The notes: generated from the sequence alone by a model not told the origin. A stretch of DNA of 64,000 nt from Parendozoicomonas verongulae (GCF_009711465.1 NZ_SMME01000871.1:28674-92673), one strand, 5' to 3'; shown: positions 16,945 through 26,788, counted from the stretch's first letter. Program-made: numbers and translations.

Positions 16945-19584
16945 ATGAAAGACGCACAACCACGGGCTATTTATCTCAAGGATTATCAGCAGCCTGATTA
17001 CTGGATTGATACCACAGCTCTGACCTTCGAGCTGGGTGAAGAATCCACGCTGGTGACATCTACCCTGAACTTTCACCTCAACGAATCCAAAACACACGAC
17101 AGCCTGCCACCGCTGCCACTGCACGGCACCGACATGGAACTGGTGAGCGTAGCGATTGATGGGGAAGTGATTCCAGCAGATCAGTATCAGGTTGATAAAC
17201 ACCAGCTGATGCTGCAGCCCAAGTCTGACGCTTTTGAAACAACCATCGTGACCCGCATTAAGCCTCAGGAGAACACGTCTCTGGAAGGCTTATATCGCTC
17301 CAGCAGTATGTACTGTACTCAGTGTGAGGCCGAGGGTTTCCGCAAAATTACCTACTATCTGGATCGCCCGGATGTCATGTCTGTATTCACCACCACCGTG
17401 ATTGCAGATAAAGAGAAGTACCCTGTGCTGCTCTCCAACGGTAATGCCATTAAGCGACAGGAGCTGGATAACGGCCGCCATATGGTGACCTGGAATGATC
17501 CGTTTAAAAAGCCAGCTTACCTGTTCGCACTGGTGGCCGGTAACCTTGAGTTTATTGAAGACTCCTTCACCACCATGAGTGGCCGTGAAGTGAACCTGAA
17601 AATCTTCACCGAAGCCCATAATATCACCAAGTGCGACCACGCCATGCGCTCCCTGAAAAAGGCCATGAAGTGGGACGAAGAGGTGTATGGTCGTGAATAC
17701 GATCTCGACATGTTTATGATCGTAGCGGTGGATGACTTCAATATGGGGGCCATGGAGAACAAGGGCCTTAACATCTTTAACTCTTCCGCTGTGCTGGCTC
17801 GCCCCGATACCGCTACCGATGCTGCATTTCAGCGTATTGAAGCGGTAGTGGCTCATGAATACTTCCATAACTGGTCGGGCAACCGTGTAACCTGCCGTGA
17901 CTGGTTCCAGCTGAGCCTGAAAGAAGGTTTCACCGTATTCCGTGATGCCGAGTTCTCTGCGGATATGAACTCCCGCACTGTAAAACGTGTGGAAGATGTG
18001 AACCTGCTGCGCAGCCATCAGTTTGTGGAAGACGCTGGCCCTATGGCCCACCCCATTCGTCCGGATTCCTTTATCGAAATCAACAACTTCTACACCCTGA
18101 CGATTTACGAAAAAGGTGCGGAAGTTGTGCGCATGATTCATAACATCGTCGGTAAAGAGGGTTTCCGCAAAGGCTCCGACCTGTACTTTGAACGCCACGA
18201 CGGTCAGGCGGTGACCACTGAAAACTTCGTATCCGCCATGGAAGATGCCAACGGCGTTGACCTGACCCAGTTCCAGCGTTGGTACAACCAGGCCGGTACA
18301 CCTGTTCTGGATGTGAGTGATGCTTACGACGAAGAGAAGCAGGAATACAGCCTGACCATCAAGCAAAGCTGCCCGGCTACACCGGGGCAGAACACCAAGC
18401 TGCCGTTCCATATTCCCGTGGAAATCGGCCTGCTGGACGGTGAAGGCGAGCCTATGCCTGTGACACCAGACGGTAAGACGACCACGGTTCTGGATCTGAA
18501 AGACGAAGAGCAGACCTTTGTATTTGCCGGTATGGATGAACGTCCACTGCCGTCTCTGCTGCGGGGTTTCTCCGCACCGGTTCGCCTGAACTACGACTAC
18601 AGTCGTGAAGATCTGGTGTTCCTGATGAGCAACGATGAAGATGGCTTTAACCGCTGGGACAGCTGCCAGCGTCTGGCTATCGACGTACTGATGGAGCTGG
18701 TAAGCGCCATTCAGGAAGGCAAAGAACTGGTGGTGGACACCAGCCTGATCAACGCTTACGGGCAGCTGCTGGCGGATGAGTCTCTGGATAAGGCGATGGT
18801 GGCAGAAATGCTGAACCTGCCTTCCGAAACGTATCTGGCCGAGCAGATGGACGTTATCGATGTTGATGCTATCCACCAGGCCCGCGAGTTTGTGAAGCAG
18901 CAGATTGCCGCAGGTTTGAAAGATCAGCTGGTAGACACTTACAAGAAGCTGAGAACAGACAAGCCTTACCAGCCCGAAGCTGCTGATATTGCTGAGCGCT
19001 CCCTCAAGAACACCTGTATGGCCTATCTGACTGAGCTGGACGACGTTGTGGGTGTTGATCTGGCAAAAGCCCAGTATGAATCTGCTACCAATATGACTGA
19101 CACCATGGCCGCCATGGGCTGCCTGATCAATGCCAGCCATGAAAGTGCGGCTCCAGCCGCGAAGATGGTGCTGGCAGAGTTTGCCGAGAAGTGGGCAGAC
19201 GATAACAATGTGATGGATATGTGGTTCTCTTCCCAGGCCGGCAGTGCAAGCACAAAGCTTGAGACAGTCAAAGCCTTAATGGAGCACCCTTCTTACGACA
19301 AGAAGAACCCGAATAAGATGCGTGCCGTAGTGTCTGCCTTCTGTGTGCGTAATCTTGTGAACTTTCATGATCTGTCCGGCTCTGGCTATGAATTCCTGAC
19401 TGATGAAGTGATTCGTGTCGATGCCCTGAATCCTCAAATGGCTGCCCGCCTGATTAACCCATTAACGCGCTGGAAGCGTTACGATGAAGCGCGCAAAGAG
19501 CTGATGCAGAAAGCACTCAAACGTATCCAGAAACATGAATTGTCTGCGGACATCTTTGAAGTGGTGAGCAAATCGTTGGCGTAA
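16945..19584 (+). CDS. pepN: Aminopeptidase N
   Basis: PepN is a broad-specificity M1 zinc aminopeptidase that completes cytosolic protein turnover. The 879-residue length fits E. coli PepN (870). The exopeptidase motif GAMEN is at 268-272, and the zinc site HEYFH is at 304-308 with Glu327 as the third ligand, 18 residues on. The alanine-rich helical C-terminal domain is complete. ATG 16945 follows GGGAG. The gene stands alone, bracketed by the palindromic element upstream and an intrinsic terminator downstream. Confidence 0.96.
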   Translation: MKDAQPRAIYLKDYQQPDYWIDTTALTFELGEESTLVTSTLNFHLNESKTHDSLPPLPLHGTDMELVSVAIDGEVIPADQYQVDKHQLMLQPKSDAFETTIVTRIKPQENTSLEGLYRSSSMYCTQCEAEGFRKITYYLDRPDVMSVFTTTVIADKEKYPVLLSNGNAIKRQELDNGRHMVTWNDPFKKPAYLFALVAGNLEFIEDSFTTMSGREVNLKIFTEAHNITKCDHAMRSLKKAMKWDEEVYGREYDLDMFMIVAVDDFNMGAMENKGLNIFNSSAVLARPDTATDAAFQRIEAVVAHEYFHNWSGNRVTCRDWFQLSLKEGFTVFRDAEFSADMNSRTVKRVEDVNLLRSHQFVEDAGPMAHPIRPDSFIEINNFYTLTIYEKGAEVVRMIHNIVGKEGFRKGSDLYFERHDGQAVTTENFVSAMEDANGVDLTQFQRWYNQAGTPVLDVSDAYDEEKQEYSLTIKQSCPATPGQNTKLPFHIPVEIGLLDGEGEPMPVTPDGKTTTVLDLKDEEQTFVFAGMDERPLPSLLRGFSAPVRLNYDYSREDLVFLMSNDEDGFNRWDSCQRLAIDVLMELVSAIQEGKELVVDTSLINAYGQLLADESLDKAMVAEMLNLPSETYLAEQMDVIDVDAIHQAREFVKQQIAAGLKDQLVDTYKKLRTDKPYQPEAADIAERSLKNTCMAYLTELDDVVGVDLAKAQYESATNMTDTMAAMGCLINASHESAAPAAKMVLAEFAEKWADDNNVMDMWFSSQAGSASTKLETVKALMEHPSYDKKNPNKMRAVVSAFCVRNLVNFHDLSGSGYEFLTDEVIRVDALNPQMAARLINPLTRWKRYDEARKELMQKALKRIQKHELSADIFEVVSKSLA

Positions 19585-19604
19585 ACTGACATTTTAACTG
19601 GCAT

Positions 19605-19637
19605 AAGAAACCGGCTTGTATGGCCGGTTTCTTCTTT
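19605..19637 (+). terminator. Intrinsic terminator of pepN
   Basis: An 11-bp perfect stem AAGAAACCGGC / GCCGGTTTCTT with a 7-nt loop, followed by CTTT. The A-rich left and T-rich right flanks fit a Rho-independent terminator, possibly working in both directions. Confidence 0.85.
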
Positions 19638-19667
19638 GTAGTGAATTTGTCTACAACTTGTCTGCTT

Positions 19668-19687
19668 TGTACGTCAAAATACGTACA
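19668..19687. promoter_or_regulatory. Operator-like dyad upstream of the DUF1302 gene
   Basis: Perfect 7-bp arms TGTACGT and ACGTACA around a 6-bp AT-rich centre, a 20-bp dyad in an AT-rich region 184 bp before the DUF1302 start. The geometry suits a TetR- or LuxR-type dimer. No regulator gene is adjacent, so the protein that binds is unknown. Confidence 0.5.
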
Positions 19688-19870
19688 TAAAACTATACAA
19701 AAATTACAAATCAGGATAAATTGACCGCAGCCTGAGGTGGGATGGTCAGCTGTTAATCAGGGCAAGTGAAGTGGAGGGGAACCCTTGTCGCTTGAACGAA
19801 TGGCCAGAGTCCACCCGGGGTGAAAAATTCATCACACAAAAATAAGAACGCCATAAGGTTGATAATAATA

Positions 19871-21832
19871 ATGAAGCTGCGCAGGATTTCTGTTTCTACC
19901 CCTATACATATCGCCCCTGCGAAGGCAGGTTTTGCCCTGGCCAGTATTCTGGCAGTGGCTCCGGTTCAGGCTGTTGAGTTTGACCTGATGGATGGCAATG
20001 TCTCCGGCTCTCTGGATACCACTGTTTCCTACGGCGCTATGTGGCGTGTGCAGGGACAGGACAAGAATAACGACAGTATGAACGGCAACGATGGAAACCG
20101 TAACTACGACACCGGTATCGTATCTCAGGTTTACAAAATTACCTCCGATCTGGAACTGAACTACGAGAACTATGGCCTGTTCGCCCGTGGTACGGCTTTC
20201 TATGATTCCGAACTGGGTGGAAGCACTAACTACGGGAAGAAGTCCTGGCATGCTGATCAGCCAAGTCAAGCTCAGAACGCTAACCCCAATAACCCTGCAA
20301 ACCGTTTTACCAAAGATGCCAGGGATATTTCCGGTAAGGATGCCCAACTACTGGATGCTTATGTTTATGGCAGCTGGGATGTAATGGATCGTCCGGTTGA
20401 TGTCCGCCTGGGTAAGCAGGTTCTGAGCTGGGGGGAAGGTATCTTCTACCGTAATGGTATTAACACCACCAACCCTCTTGACGCTGCCAAATTCCGCCTG
20501 CCCGGCTCTGAACTGAAAGAAGCTCTGATTCCTGTAGAAACCTTTGGTGTGAGCATTGGTTTGACGGATAATCTGTCTATGGATGCGTTCTATCAGTTCA
20601 ACTTCCGTAAGACTCAGATTGATCCAGTGGGCACTTATTTTGCTGAGACGGATCTTTTTGCTGAGGGTGGTAACACTGCCTACACCCAATCTTTAGGGAC
20701 AGCTGAGCGGCCTGTTATTCAAGGGTATGCTGGGTCTGCTGCGGTGCAGTCAGGTGCATTAAGGGGTCTTGGTATTACTGGTGAAGCAAATACTTCCTTT
20801 TCCTCAATTGGAGTGACGCAGGTAGCACGCATAGGAAAAGATATAAACGCGAGTGATGATGGGCAGTTTGGTGTATCATTCCGATATGTCGCTGAAGAGC
20901 TAAATGATACGGAGTTCGGTTTTTATTTTGTGAACTATCACAATAAAGAACCACTTATCTATGCAAAACTGGATAAGGACTTCACGGGAGTAGATATTGC
21001 CACACTAACCGGGGCGTTAACTCCTGATTATGGATCAGCAGCTGGAACAACGGCTCAAGGGTTGGCGACTATAGAACTACTGGATAATGTAGAGGCGAAT
21101 CGGAAGTATGTTGAAGATATCCGAGTTTACGGCTTCAGCTTCAGTACAACATACGGTAATACTTCCTTTGCAGGTGAAGTAGCCTATCGTCCAAATTTAC
21201 CAATTGGTATAGCAACAACAAATGACCTGCTAGGCGATATGATTCTTCAGGGGGGAACAGTCGCTGATGGTGATACAGGCCTCATAGCAGGTGAGACTGT
21301 AGCCTTAGGTGGTGAAGTTAATAACTACGAGCGTGTCGAGTCATATAATATTTCTCTTTCCGCTATCCATAACTTTGGCCCAGTTATGAGCTTTGACTCC
21401 TTGTTCGGCATTGTTGAAGTTGCCTCTGAACATCTGCGTGGCTCTAACTTTACGTATAACTCTATTGGAGGTGAACGTAAGTTTGCTGGGCGCGGCGACT
21501 GTGCGTACGTTGACTTCAATTCCGGTGAATGTAACGAAGACGACCAAATCTCCAAAAACGCCTACGGCTACAGCGCAGTTCTCGCCGGTTCCTGGAACGA
21601 CGTTTACGCTGGTGTAACCCTGAACCCCTACCTGCGCTGGAGTCAGGACGTAAAGGGTAATTCCCACCGTACCGGTAACTTCCTGGAAGGAAAGAACTCC
21701 ATGACTATAGGCATGAAGGCTCAGTACCTGGATCTGGAAGGTGAAATCCAGTACACCGAGTTTACTGGCCCAGGCACTTACAGTCAGCGTGACCGTGACA
21801 ATATCTCCATCGGTGTGAAATACTCCTTCTAA
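19871..21832 (+). CDS. DUF1302 outer-membrane protein
   Basis: A 653-residue precursor with a signal peptide (ILAVAPVQA before VEFDL) and a beta-barrel pattern ending in Phe (ISIGVKYSF), typical of outer-membrane proteins. Sequence blocks such as DTTVSYGAMWRVQGQD, LLDAYVYGSWDV and RLGKQVLSWGEGIFYRNGIN match DUF1302. ATG 19871 is preferred over GTG 19820 because it gives a normal signal peptide. It begins a cluster with DUF1329, Ycf48-like and RND genes. The middle (about 20640-21500) has visibly different codon use (more ATA, ACA, CTA, AT-rich) than the two ends, which suggests recombination in exposed loops. Confidence 0.85.
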   Translation: MKLRRISVSTPIHIAPAKAGFALASILAVAPVQAVEFDLMDGNVSGSLDTTVSYGAMWRVQGQDKNNDSMNGNDGNRNYDTGIVSQVYKITSDLELNYENYGLFARGTAFYDSELGGSTNYGKKSWHADQPSQAQNANPNNPANRFTKDARDISGKDAQLLDAYVYGSWDVMDRPVDVRLGKQVLSWGEGIFYRNGINTTNPLDAAKFRLPGSELKEALIPVETFGVSIGLTDNLSMDAFYQFNFRKTQIDPVGTYFAETDLFAEGGNTAYTQSLGTAERPVIQGYAGSAAVQSGALRGLGITGEANTSFSSIGVTQVARIGKDINASDDGQFGVSFRYVAEELNDTEFGFYFVNYHNKEPLIYAKLDKDFTGVDIATLTGALTPDYGSAAGTTAQGLATIELLDNVEANRKYVEDIRVYGFSFSTTYGNTSFAGEVAYRPNLPIGIATTNDLLGDMILQGGTVADGDTGLIAGETVALGGEVNNYERVESYNISLSAIHNFGPVMSFDSLFGIVEVASEHLRGSNFTYNSIGGERKFAGRGDCAYVDFNSGECNEDDQISKNAYGYSAVLAGSWNDVYAGVTLNPYLRWSQDVKGNSHRTGNFLEGKNSMTIGMKAQYLDLEGEIQYTEFTGPGTYSQRDRDNISIGVKYSF

Positions 21833-21937
21833 TCGAAGAGATTGCTAAAAACGGGGCTGGTTTTGGCTGGCCCCACTACACTGTTTCGTTGCCATCTCAT
21901 TCGGGGCTGATATCAGGGCTAAGCGAGAACAAAAATT

Positions 21938-23311
21938 ATGAGAACAACAAGAACACTCATAGCCAGTCTGGCTGCACTTATGTTATGTGCCGGTCCGGTT
22001 TCGGCAAAAGTGTCCACCGTCGAAGCCAATAAGCTGGGCAATGAACTCACTCCCCTGGGGGCTGAGCAAAAGGGGAATGCTGATGGCAGTATTCCTGAGT
22101 GGAAACCGTTTACCAAAGCAGACTTTCCGGCCAGTTACACCAAGCCCGGTCAGCACCTGCCTAACCCTTATCCTGACGATAAACCGTTGTTTACCATCAC
22201 AGCCGCGAATCTGGAAAAATACAAAGACAATCTGACTGCTGGTCAGATTGCCCTGTTCAAGGCGTATCCTGATACCTTCCAGATGCCGGTCTATCAGACT
22301 CGCCGTAACGCTTACTACCCTGAGCGTATCTACCAGAACACCAAAAAAGCCGCTAAACAAGCCCAGCTTCTGCCCGGTGGTAATGGCTTTACAGGTATCA
22401 GTGATGCTTATCCTTTCCCCATTCCCAAGAATGGTCTGGAAGCCCTGTGGAACCACATCGTTCGTTACCGTGGTGAATACCTTGTCCGCCGTGCTTCCGA
22501 GGTAGCCGTGCAGAGGAATGGTAGCTACTCGCTGGTCACTTCCCAACAGGAAGTGTATTTCAAGTACAATGATCCCAAGGTGTCTGCTGCCGATCTGGAT
22601 AACATCATCTTCTACTACCTGTCGTTTACCAAGACACCTGCACGCTTGGCTGGTGGCGCTGTTCTGGTTCACGAAACCCTGGATCAGGTCAGGCAGCCAC
22701 GTAAGGCGTGGGGTTATAACGCAGGCCAGCGTCGTGTACGCCGTGCACCAAACCTGGCTTACGATACACCAATTGCGGCAGCGGACGGCCTGCGTACAGC
22801 CGACGACACCGATATGTATAACGGTGCCCCCGACCGCTATGACTGGAAGCTGTTGGGCAAGAAGGAAGTCTACATTCCTTACAACAACTACGACTTGCTC
22901 AGCCCCAAGCTGAAGTATGAAGACATACTGGGCACCGGCCACCTGAACCCTGCCCACACCCGTTACGAGAAGCACCGTGTATGGGTCGTGGAAGGCAACC
23001 TGAAGAAAGGTAAGCGTCACATCTACTCCAAGCGTGTAATCTACCTGGATGAAGACAGCTGGGGTGCCGCGGTTGTAGATCAGTACGATGGCCGTGGTGA
23101 TTTGTGGCGTGTAAACATGGCTTATCTGACTAACATCTACGACATGCCAACCACCTGGACTGTACTGGATACTTTCCATGATTTGCAGTCCCGTCGTTAC
23201 CATGTTCAGGGTCTGTCAAACGAAGAGTCCGAATTCCTGAACTTCACCAATGCGATCCCCGGTGAGAAGTACTTCAAGCCTTCCGCACTGCGCCGTCGTG
23301 GTCGCCGCTAA
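21938..23311 (+). CDS. DUF1329 periplasmic protein
   Basis: A 457-residue precursor with a clear Sec signal (LAALMLCAGPVSA, cleavage near residue 23). The mature part carries DUF1329 landmarks: ELTPLGAEQKGNADGSIPEW, GLEALWNHIVRYRG, and the C-terminal WTVLDTFHDLQSRRYHVQGL. To my knowledge the family fold is related to LolA/LolB lipoprotein carriers, which would suit binding of a lipid-like ligand in the periplasm. It is 105 bp after the DUF1302 gene and probably its functional partner. Confidence 0.87.
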   Translation: MRTTRTLIASLAALMLCAGPVSAKVSTVEANKLGNELTPLGAEQKGNADGSIPEWKPFTKADFPASYTKPGQHLPNPYPDDKPLFTITAANLEKYKDNLTAGQIALFKAYPDTFQMPVYQTRRNAYYPERIYQNTKKAAKQAQLLPGGNGFTGISDAYPFPIPKNGLEALWNHIVRYRGEYLVRRASEVAVQRNGSYSLVTSQQEVYFKYNDPKVSAADLDNIIFYYLSFTKTPARLAGGAVLVHETLDQVRQPRKAWGYNAGQRRVRRAPNLAYDTPIAAADGLRTADDTDMYNGAPDRYDWKLLGKKEVYIPYNNYDLLSPKLKYEDILGTGHLNPAHTRYEKHRVWVVEGNLKKGKRHIYSKRVIYLDEDSWGAAVVDQYDGRGDLWRVNMAYLTNIYDMPTTWTVLDTFHDLQSRRYHVQGLSNEESEFLNFTNAIPGEKYFKPSALRRRGRR

Positions 23312-23336
23312 ATTATCTGTATGACCTTTCTGGTGT

Positions 23337-23356
23337 CCGGCTTTTGTTGAAGCCGG
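23337..23356 (+). other. Intercistronic hairpin
   Basis: CCGGCTT / AAGCCGG with a 6-nt loop between the DUF1329 and Ycf48-like genes, without a T-run. It may stabilise or attenuate the upstream message, giving more envelope protein than transporter. Confidence 0.5.
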
Positions 23357-23401
23357 GCTCCAGCCTCAGAACAACCAATAATAATTATCACAGGGTCTGC
23401 T

Positions 23402-24367
23402 ATGAAGTTTCCCTCATCCTTACCTTCCGCCTGTTCGGGGCTACTGGCCTTGGGGCTGGCCCTGGCGGGGGGAGTTGCAGCTGCTGAACCGGCTTCTGAT
23501 CGTGTTCTCTCCTCACTGTTTAATGATATTGACCGCGCTGGTAACAGCTCACGGGTTGTTGCAGTAGGCGACCGGGGTTATGTGGTGTGGTCCGACGATA
23601 TGGGTAAAGGCTGGAAGCAGACTCAAACCCCTTCTGAAGTGCTGCTGACAGCTGTTGACTTTCCAACCGGGTCTGTTGGCTATGCCGTAGGGCATGATGC
23701 TGAAGTGTTTAAATCCCTAGATGGCGGCCAGACCTGGACACGGGTGTATCAGGATATGGAAGCAGAGGTTCCTCTGCTGGACGTGCATTTTACCGACAAA
23801 AATACCGGCTTTGCCCTCGGTGCCTACGGTTATCTGATTCATACGACAGATGGCGGTAAAACCTGGCACGACCGCAGGGACTCCGTAGATAACGAAGACG
23901 AATTTCACTTCAATGCAATGACCAGTCTGAAAGATGGCACGCTGGTGATGGCCGGCGAAGCGGGCACCCTGTACCGCTCTACCAGCAATGGCTCCGACTG
24001 GGAAACCCTCGAAAGCCCCTATGAAGGCTCCTTCTTTGGTGTGCAGTCTCTGGAGCAATTTAATGCTGCAGTCGCTTATGGTTTGCGGGGGAATGCGTTT
24101 ATTACCGTCGATAGCGGTAAAACCTGGGAAGAGCTGGATACGGGAACTGAACAGTCGCTGTTCAGTGCCGTTGTGTTACCGGGCAATCTTCCTCTGCTGG
24201 TCGGTGGCAGTGGCACGCTGGCATTGAACGATGGTGACGACAGTCTGGTTGCCAATCAGCCAGATCGCGCCACCCTGACCGGCGTTGTGCTGGCGCGTGA
24301 TAATGCTTATATCGTGACCGGCGTTAACGGTGTGAAGCGTGTGAACCCATCCATTCTCGGGCAGTGA
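23402..24367 (+). CDS. Ycf48-like (BNR repeat) beta-propeller protein
   Basis: A 321-residue exported protein with a signal peptide (LALAGGVAAAEP). The mature part repeats the BNR/Asp-box theme: WSDDMGKGWKQ, SLDGGQTWTR, TTDGGKTWHD, STSNGSDWET, TVDSGKTWEE, about 45 residues apart, giving a propeller. The Ycf48 name refers to the photosystem II factor with this fold; here no photosynthetic role is implied. In this cluster it probably supports assembly or activity of the adjacent RND transporter in the periplasm. It is 15 bp before that gene. Confidence 0.85.
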   Translation: MKFPSSLPSACSGLLALGLALAGGVAAAEPASDRVLSSLFNDIDRAGNSSRVVAVGDRGYVVWSDDMGKGWKQTQTPSEVLLTAVDFPTGSVGYAVGHDAEVFKSLDGGQTWTRVYQDMEAEVPLLDVHFTDKNTGFALGAYGYLIHTTDGGKTWHDRRDSVDNEDEFHFNAMTSLKDGTLVMAGEAGTLYRSTSNGSDWETLESPYEGSFFGVQSLEQFNAAVAYGLRGNAFITVDSGKTWEELDTGTEQSLFSAVVLPGNLPLLVGGSGTLALNDGDDSLVANQPDRATLTGVVLARDNAYIVTGVNGVKRVNPSILGQ

Positions 24368-24382
24368 TTTGGATCTTATTTT

Positions 24383-26740
24383 ATGAGTAATCATCTTTCC
24401 ACAGAGCCGGTACTGGAGCGCGCGTTTTTTAATAACCGTCTGCCCGTACTGGTGTTCTTTATTCTTGCATCAATCTTTTTGAGCTGGAAACTTACCGGTC
24501 TGAAGGTGGATGCCAGCTTTGAAAAAATGATCCCTCTTAAGCACCCGTTTATTATGAACTGGCTTGAGCGTCGGGATGATATGGGCAGCGCCAATACCTT
24601 GCGTATTGCCGTAGCCCCTGAAGAGGGTGATATCTTCAGTGCGGGCTATATGAAAACCCTGCAGAGTATCACCGATGAAGTGTTTTATCTTTCCGGTGTT
24701 GATCGCATGTCGTTAAAATCCCTGTGGACACCCAATGTTCGCTGGTTGATGGTGACGGAAGAGGGTTTTGAAGGTGGCCCGGTTATTCCTCAGACCTATG
24801 ATGGCAGTACGACCAGCTTGGAAGAACTGCGCACGAATATCCTTCGCTCCGGCACAGTTGGACGACTGGTGGCCAATGATTTCCAGTCCAGCATTGTGGA
24901 ATTTCCGCTGTTTGAGCTAAATCCGGAAACCGGTGAGAAACTGGATTATTCTGAGCTTTCCAACGCACTGGAAGAGATGCGTGATAAGTATGCAGGGCAG
25001 GGCGTAAACCTTCATATTATAGGCTTTGCCAAAGTGGTGGGTGATCTGTTTGAAGGTGTGAAGTCCATCGGCCTGTTCTTTGTGGTGGCGCTGGTTATCA
25101 CCGCTGTACTGCTGTTTGCTTACTCCCGTTGCCTGAAATCCACTATCGTGCCGATTATTTGCTCCCTGATTGCGGTGGTGTGGCAGTTGGGCCTGTTAAG
25201 TGCTCTTGGCTTTTCTCTGGATTTGTACTCTGTACTGGTGCCGTTTCTGGTGTTTGCTATTGGCGTCAGCCATGGCGTTCAGATTATCAACAACATCGGT
25301 ATTGAGTCCGCCAAAGGCGCGAACGGCCTGCAGGCCGCTCGCCTTACCTTCCGCGCACTCTACATTCCCGGCATGCTGGCGCTGGTGTCCGATGCTATCG
25401 GCTTCCTGACCCTGCTGGTGATTGAGATTGATGTGATTCAGGATCTGGCTATCGCAGCCAGTCTGGGTGTAGCGGTGATTATTCTCACCAACCTTGTGCT
25501 GCTGCCTGTGCTGATGTCATGGGTGGGTGTCAGCAAGAATGTACGCGAGCGTGGGGATACCAGCCAGCAGAAATCGCCGACATGGACGCTGATCTCCAAG
25601 TTCTCACATCCTTATGTGGCTCCGGTTTCCATTGTTCTGGCGCTGGCGGGTTTCAGCTATGGCTGGATAATGAAGTCTGAGCTGAAGATTGGTGACCTTG
25701 ACCCGGGTGCTCCCGAGTTGCGAGCCGACTCCCGTTATAATCTGGACAATGCCTTTATCACCGGCAACTACTCCACCAGTGCTGATACCTTCGTGACCAT
25801 GGTGGAAACTGGTGTGGAGCAATGCTCCAGTTTCGAGGTGATGAACGCTGTTGATAAGTACATGTGGCATATGTCACAAGTGCAGGGTGTTCAGGATGCG
25901 GTGTCGATGGTGACCGTTGCTAAGCAGGTGATTCGTGGTCTGAACGAAGGCAACCCGCAATGGCAGGCGCTTTCCCGTAACCAGTATGTGCTGAACAACG
26001 CCATCAGTAACGGTACAGCCAGGCAGTTATACAACGACAATTGCAGTCTGGCGCCGGTTCTGTTGTTCCTGGAAGATCACAAGGCTGAAACTCTGAAACG
26101 AGTGGTTGAAGCCACCAAGGTATTTGCTGAAGCCAATAATACCGACGACATTCAGTTCCTGATGGCCACCGGTAACTCCGGTGTGGAAGCGGCCACTAAC
26201 GAAGTTATCTCTTCTGCCCAGAACCTGATGCTGGTATGGGTGTACTCTGTAGTGAGTGTGCTCTGCCTGCTGACTTTCCGCTCAGTGCGGGCTGTAATCT
26301 GTATTATCGTGCCGTTGGCGCTCACTTCACTGCTGTGTCAGGCACTGATGGTGCATCTGGGAATTGGTGTGAAGGTGGCAACACTGCCGGTTATTGCACT
26401 GGGCGTGGGAATTGGTGTGGATTACGGTATCTATATCTTTACTCGGCTGGAAGGCTTCCTGAAACAGGGCATGAACCTGCAGCAGGCTTACTATGAAACA
26501 CTGCGTACCACCGGTAAGGCGGTTGTGTTTACTGGTGTGACTCTGGCTATCGGCGTATGCACGTGGATCTTCTCGCCGATCAAGTTCCAGGCAGATATGG
26601 GTATGTTGCTTACCTTTATGTTCCTGTGGAATATGTTTGGTGCCATTTGGCTGTTGCCTGCTCTGGCGCGGTTCTTTATCCGCCCTGAGAAGATTGTCAC
26701 GCCAGACAAGGGTGACGTTCGTTCTGCTGGAACACTGTAA
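24383..26740 (+). CDS. RND/MMPL-family transporter
   Basis: A 785-residue polytopic protein with the RND layout twice over: one N-terminal membrane helix, a periplasmic loop domain (~50-215), about five helices (~225-390, including VLVPFLVFAIGVSHGVQIIN), a second helix-loop unit (~415-610), and five more helices including LPVIALGVGIGVDYGIYIF, the family's GxxxDY(G) block. It is of the short HpnN/MmpL-like type moving lipids or other hydrophobic compounds rather than the tripartite AcrB type. No membrane-fusion protein is nearby. The cargo is unknown. Confidence 0.88.
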   Translation: MSNHLSTEPVLERAFFNNRLPVLVFFILASIFLSWKLTGLKVDASFEKMIPLKHPFIMNWLERRDDMGSANTLRIAVAPEEGDIFSAGYMKTLQSITDEVFYLSGVDRMSLKSLWTPNVRWLMVTEEGFEGGPVIPQTYDGSTTSLEELRTNILRSGTVGRLVANDFQSSIVEFPLFELNPETGEKLDYSELSNALEEMRDKYAGQGVNLHIIGFAKVVGDLFEGVKSIGLFFVVALVITAVLLFAYSRCLKSTIVPIICSLIAVVWQLGLLSALGFSLDLYSVLVPFLVFAIGVSHGVQIINNIGIESAKGANGLQAARLTFRALYIPGMLALVSDAIGFLTLLVIEIDVIQDLAIAASLGVAVIILTNLVLLPVLMSWVGVSKNVRERGDTSQQKSPTWTLISKFSHPYVAPVSIVLALAGFSYGWIMKSELKIGDLDPGAPELRADSRYNLDNAFITGNYSTSADTFVTMVETGVEQCSSFEVMNAVDKYMWHMSQVQGVQDAVSMVTVAKQVIRGLNEGNPQWQALSRNQYVLNNAISNGTARQLYNDNCSLAPVLLFLEDHKAETLKRVVEATKVFAEANNTDDIQFLMATGNSGVEAATNEVISSAQNLMLVWVYSVVSVLCLLTFRSVRAVICIIVPLALTSLLCQALMVHLGIGVKVATLPVIALGVGIGVDYGIYIFTRLEGFLKQGMNLQQAYYETLRTTGKAVVFTGVTLAIGVCTWIFSPIKFQADMGMLLTFMFLWNMFGAIWLLPALARFFIRPEKIVTPDKGDVRSAGTL

Positions 26741-26788
26741 TCGTCCTCTGGGAACGCTGAGTCAAAAAACAGTCTAAACCGGCGTCTT

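Noticed and set aside
17290..19140. 616-codon open frame antisense to pepN
   Set aside because: pepN is intact with all catalytic motifs; the antisense frame has no ribosome site or domain pattern and is a by-product of codon bias.
21843..21880. Possible terminator after the DUF1302 gene
   Set aside because: GGGGC/GCCCC gives only a 5-bp stem with a large loop; not convincing enough to list.
21983..23203. 406-codon frame antisense to the DUF1329 gene
   Set aside because: The plus strand has signal peptide, family motifs and operon context; the minus frame has none.
23402..24367. Photosystem II assembly factor
   Set aside because: Similarity is to the BNR propeller fold only; no photosynthesis genes exist here and the RND context gives a better explanation.
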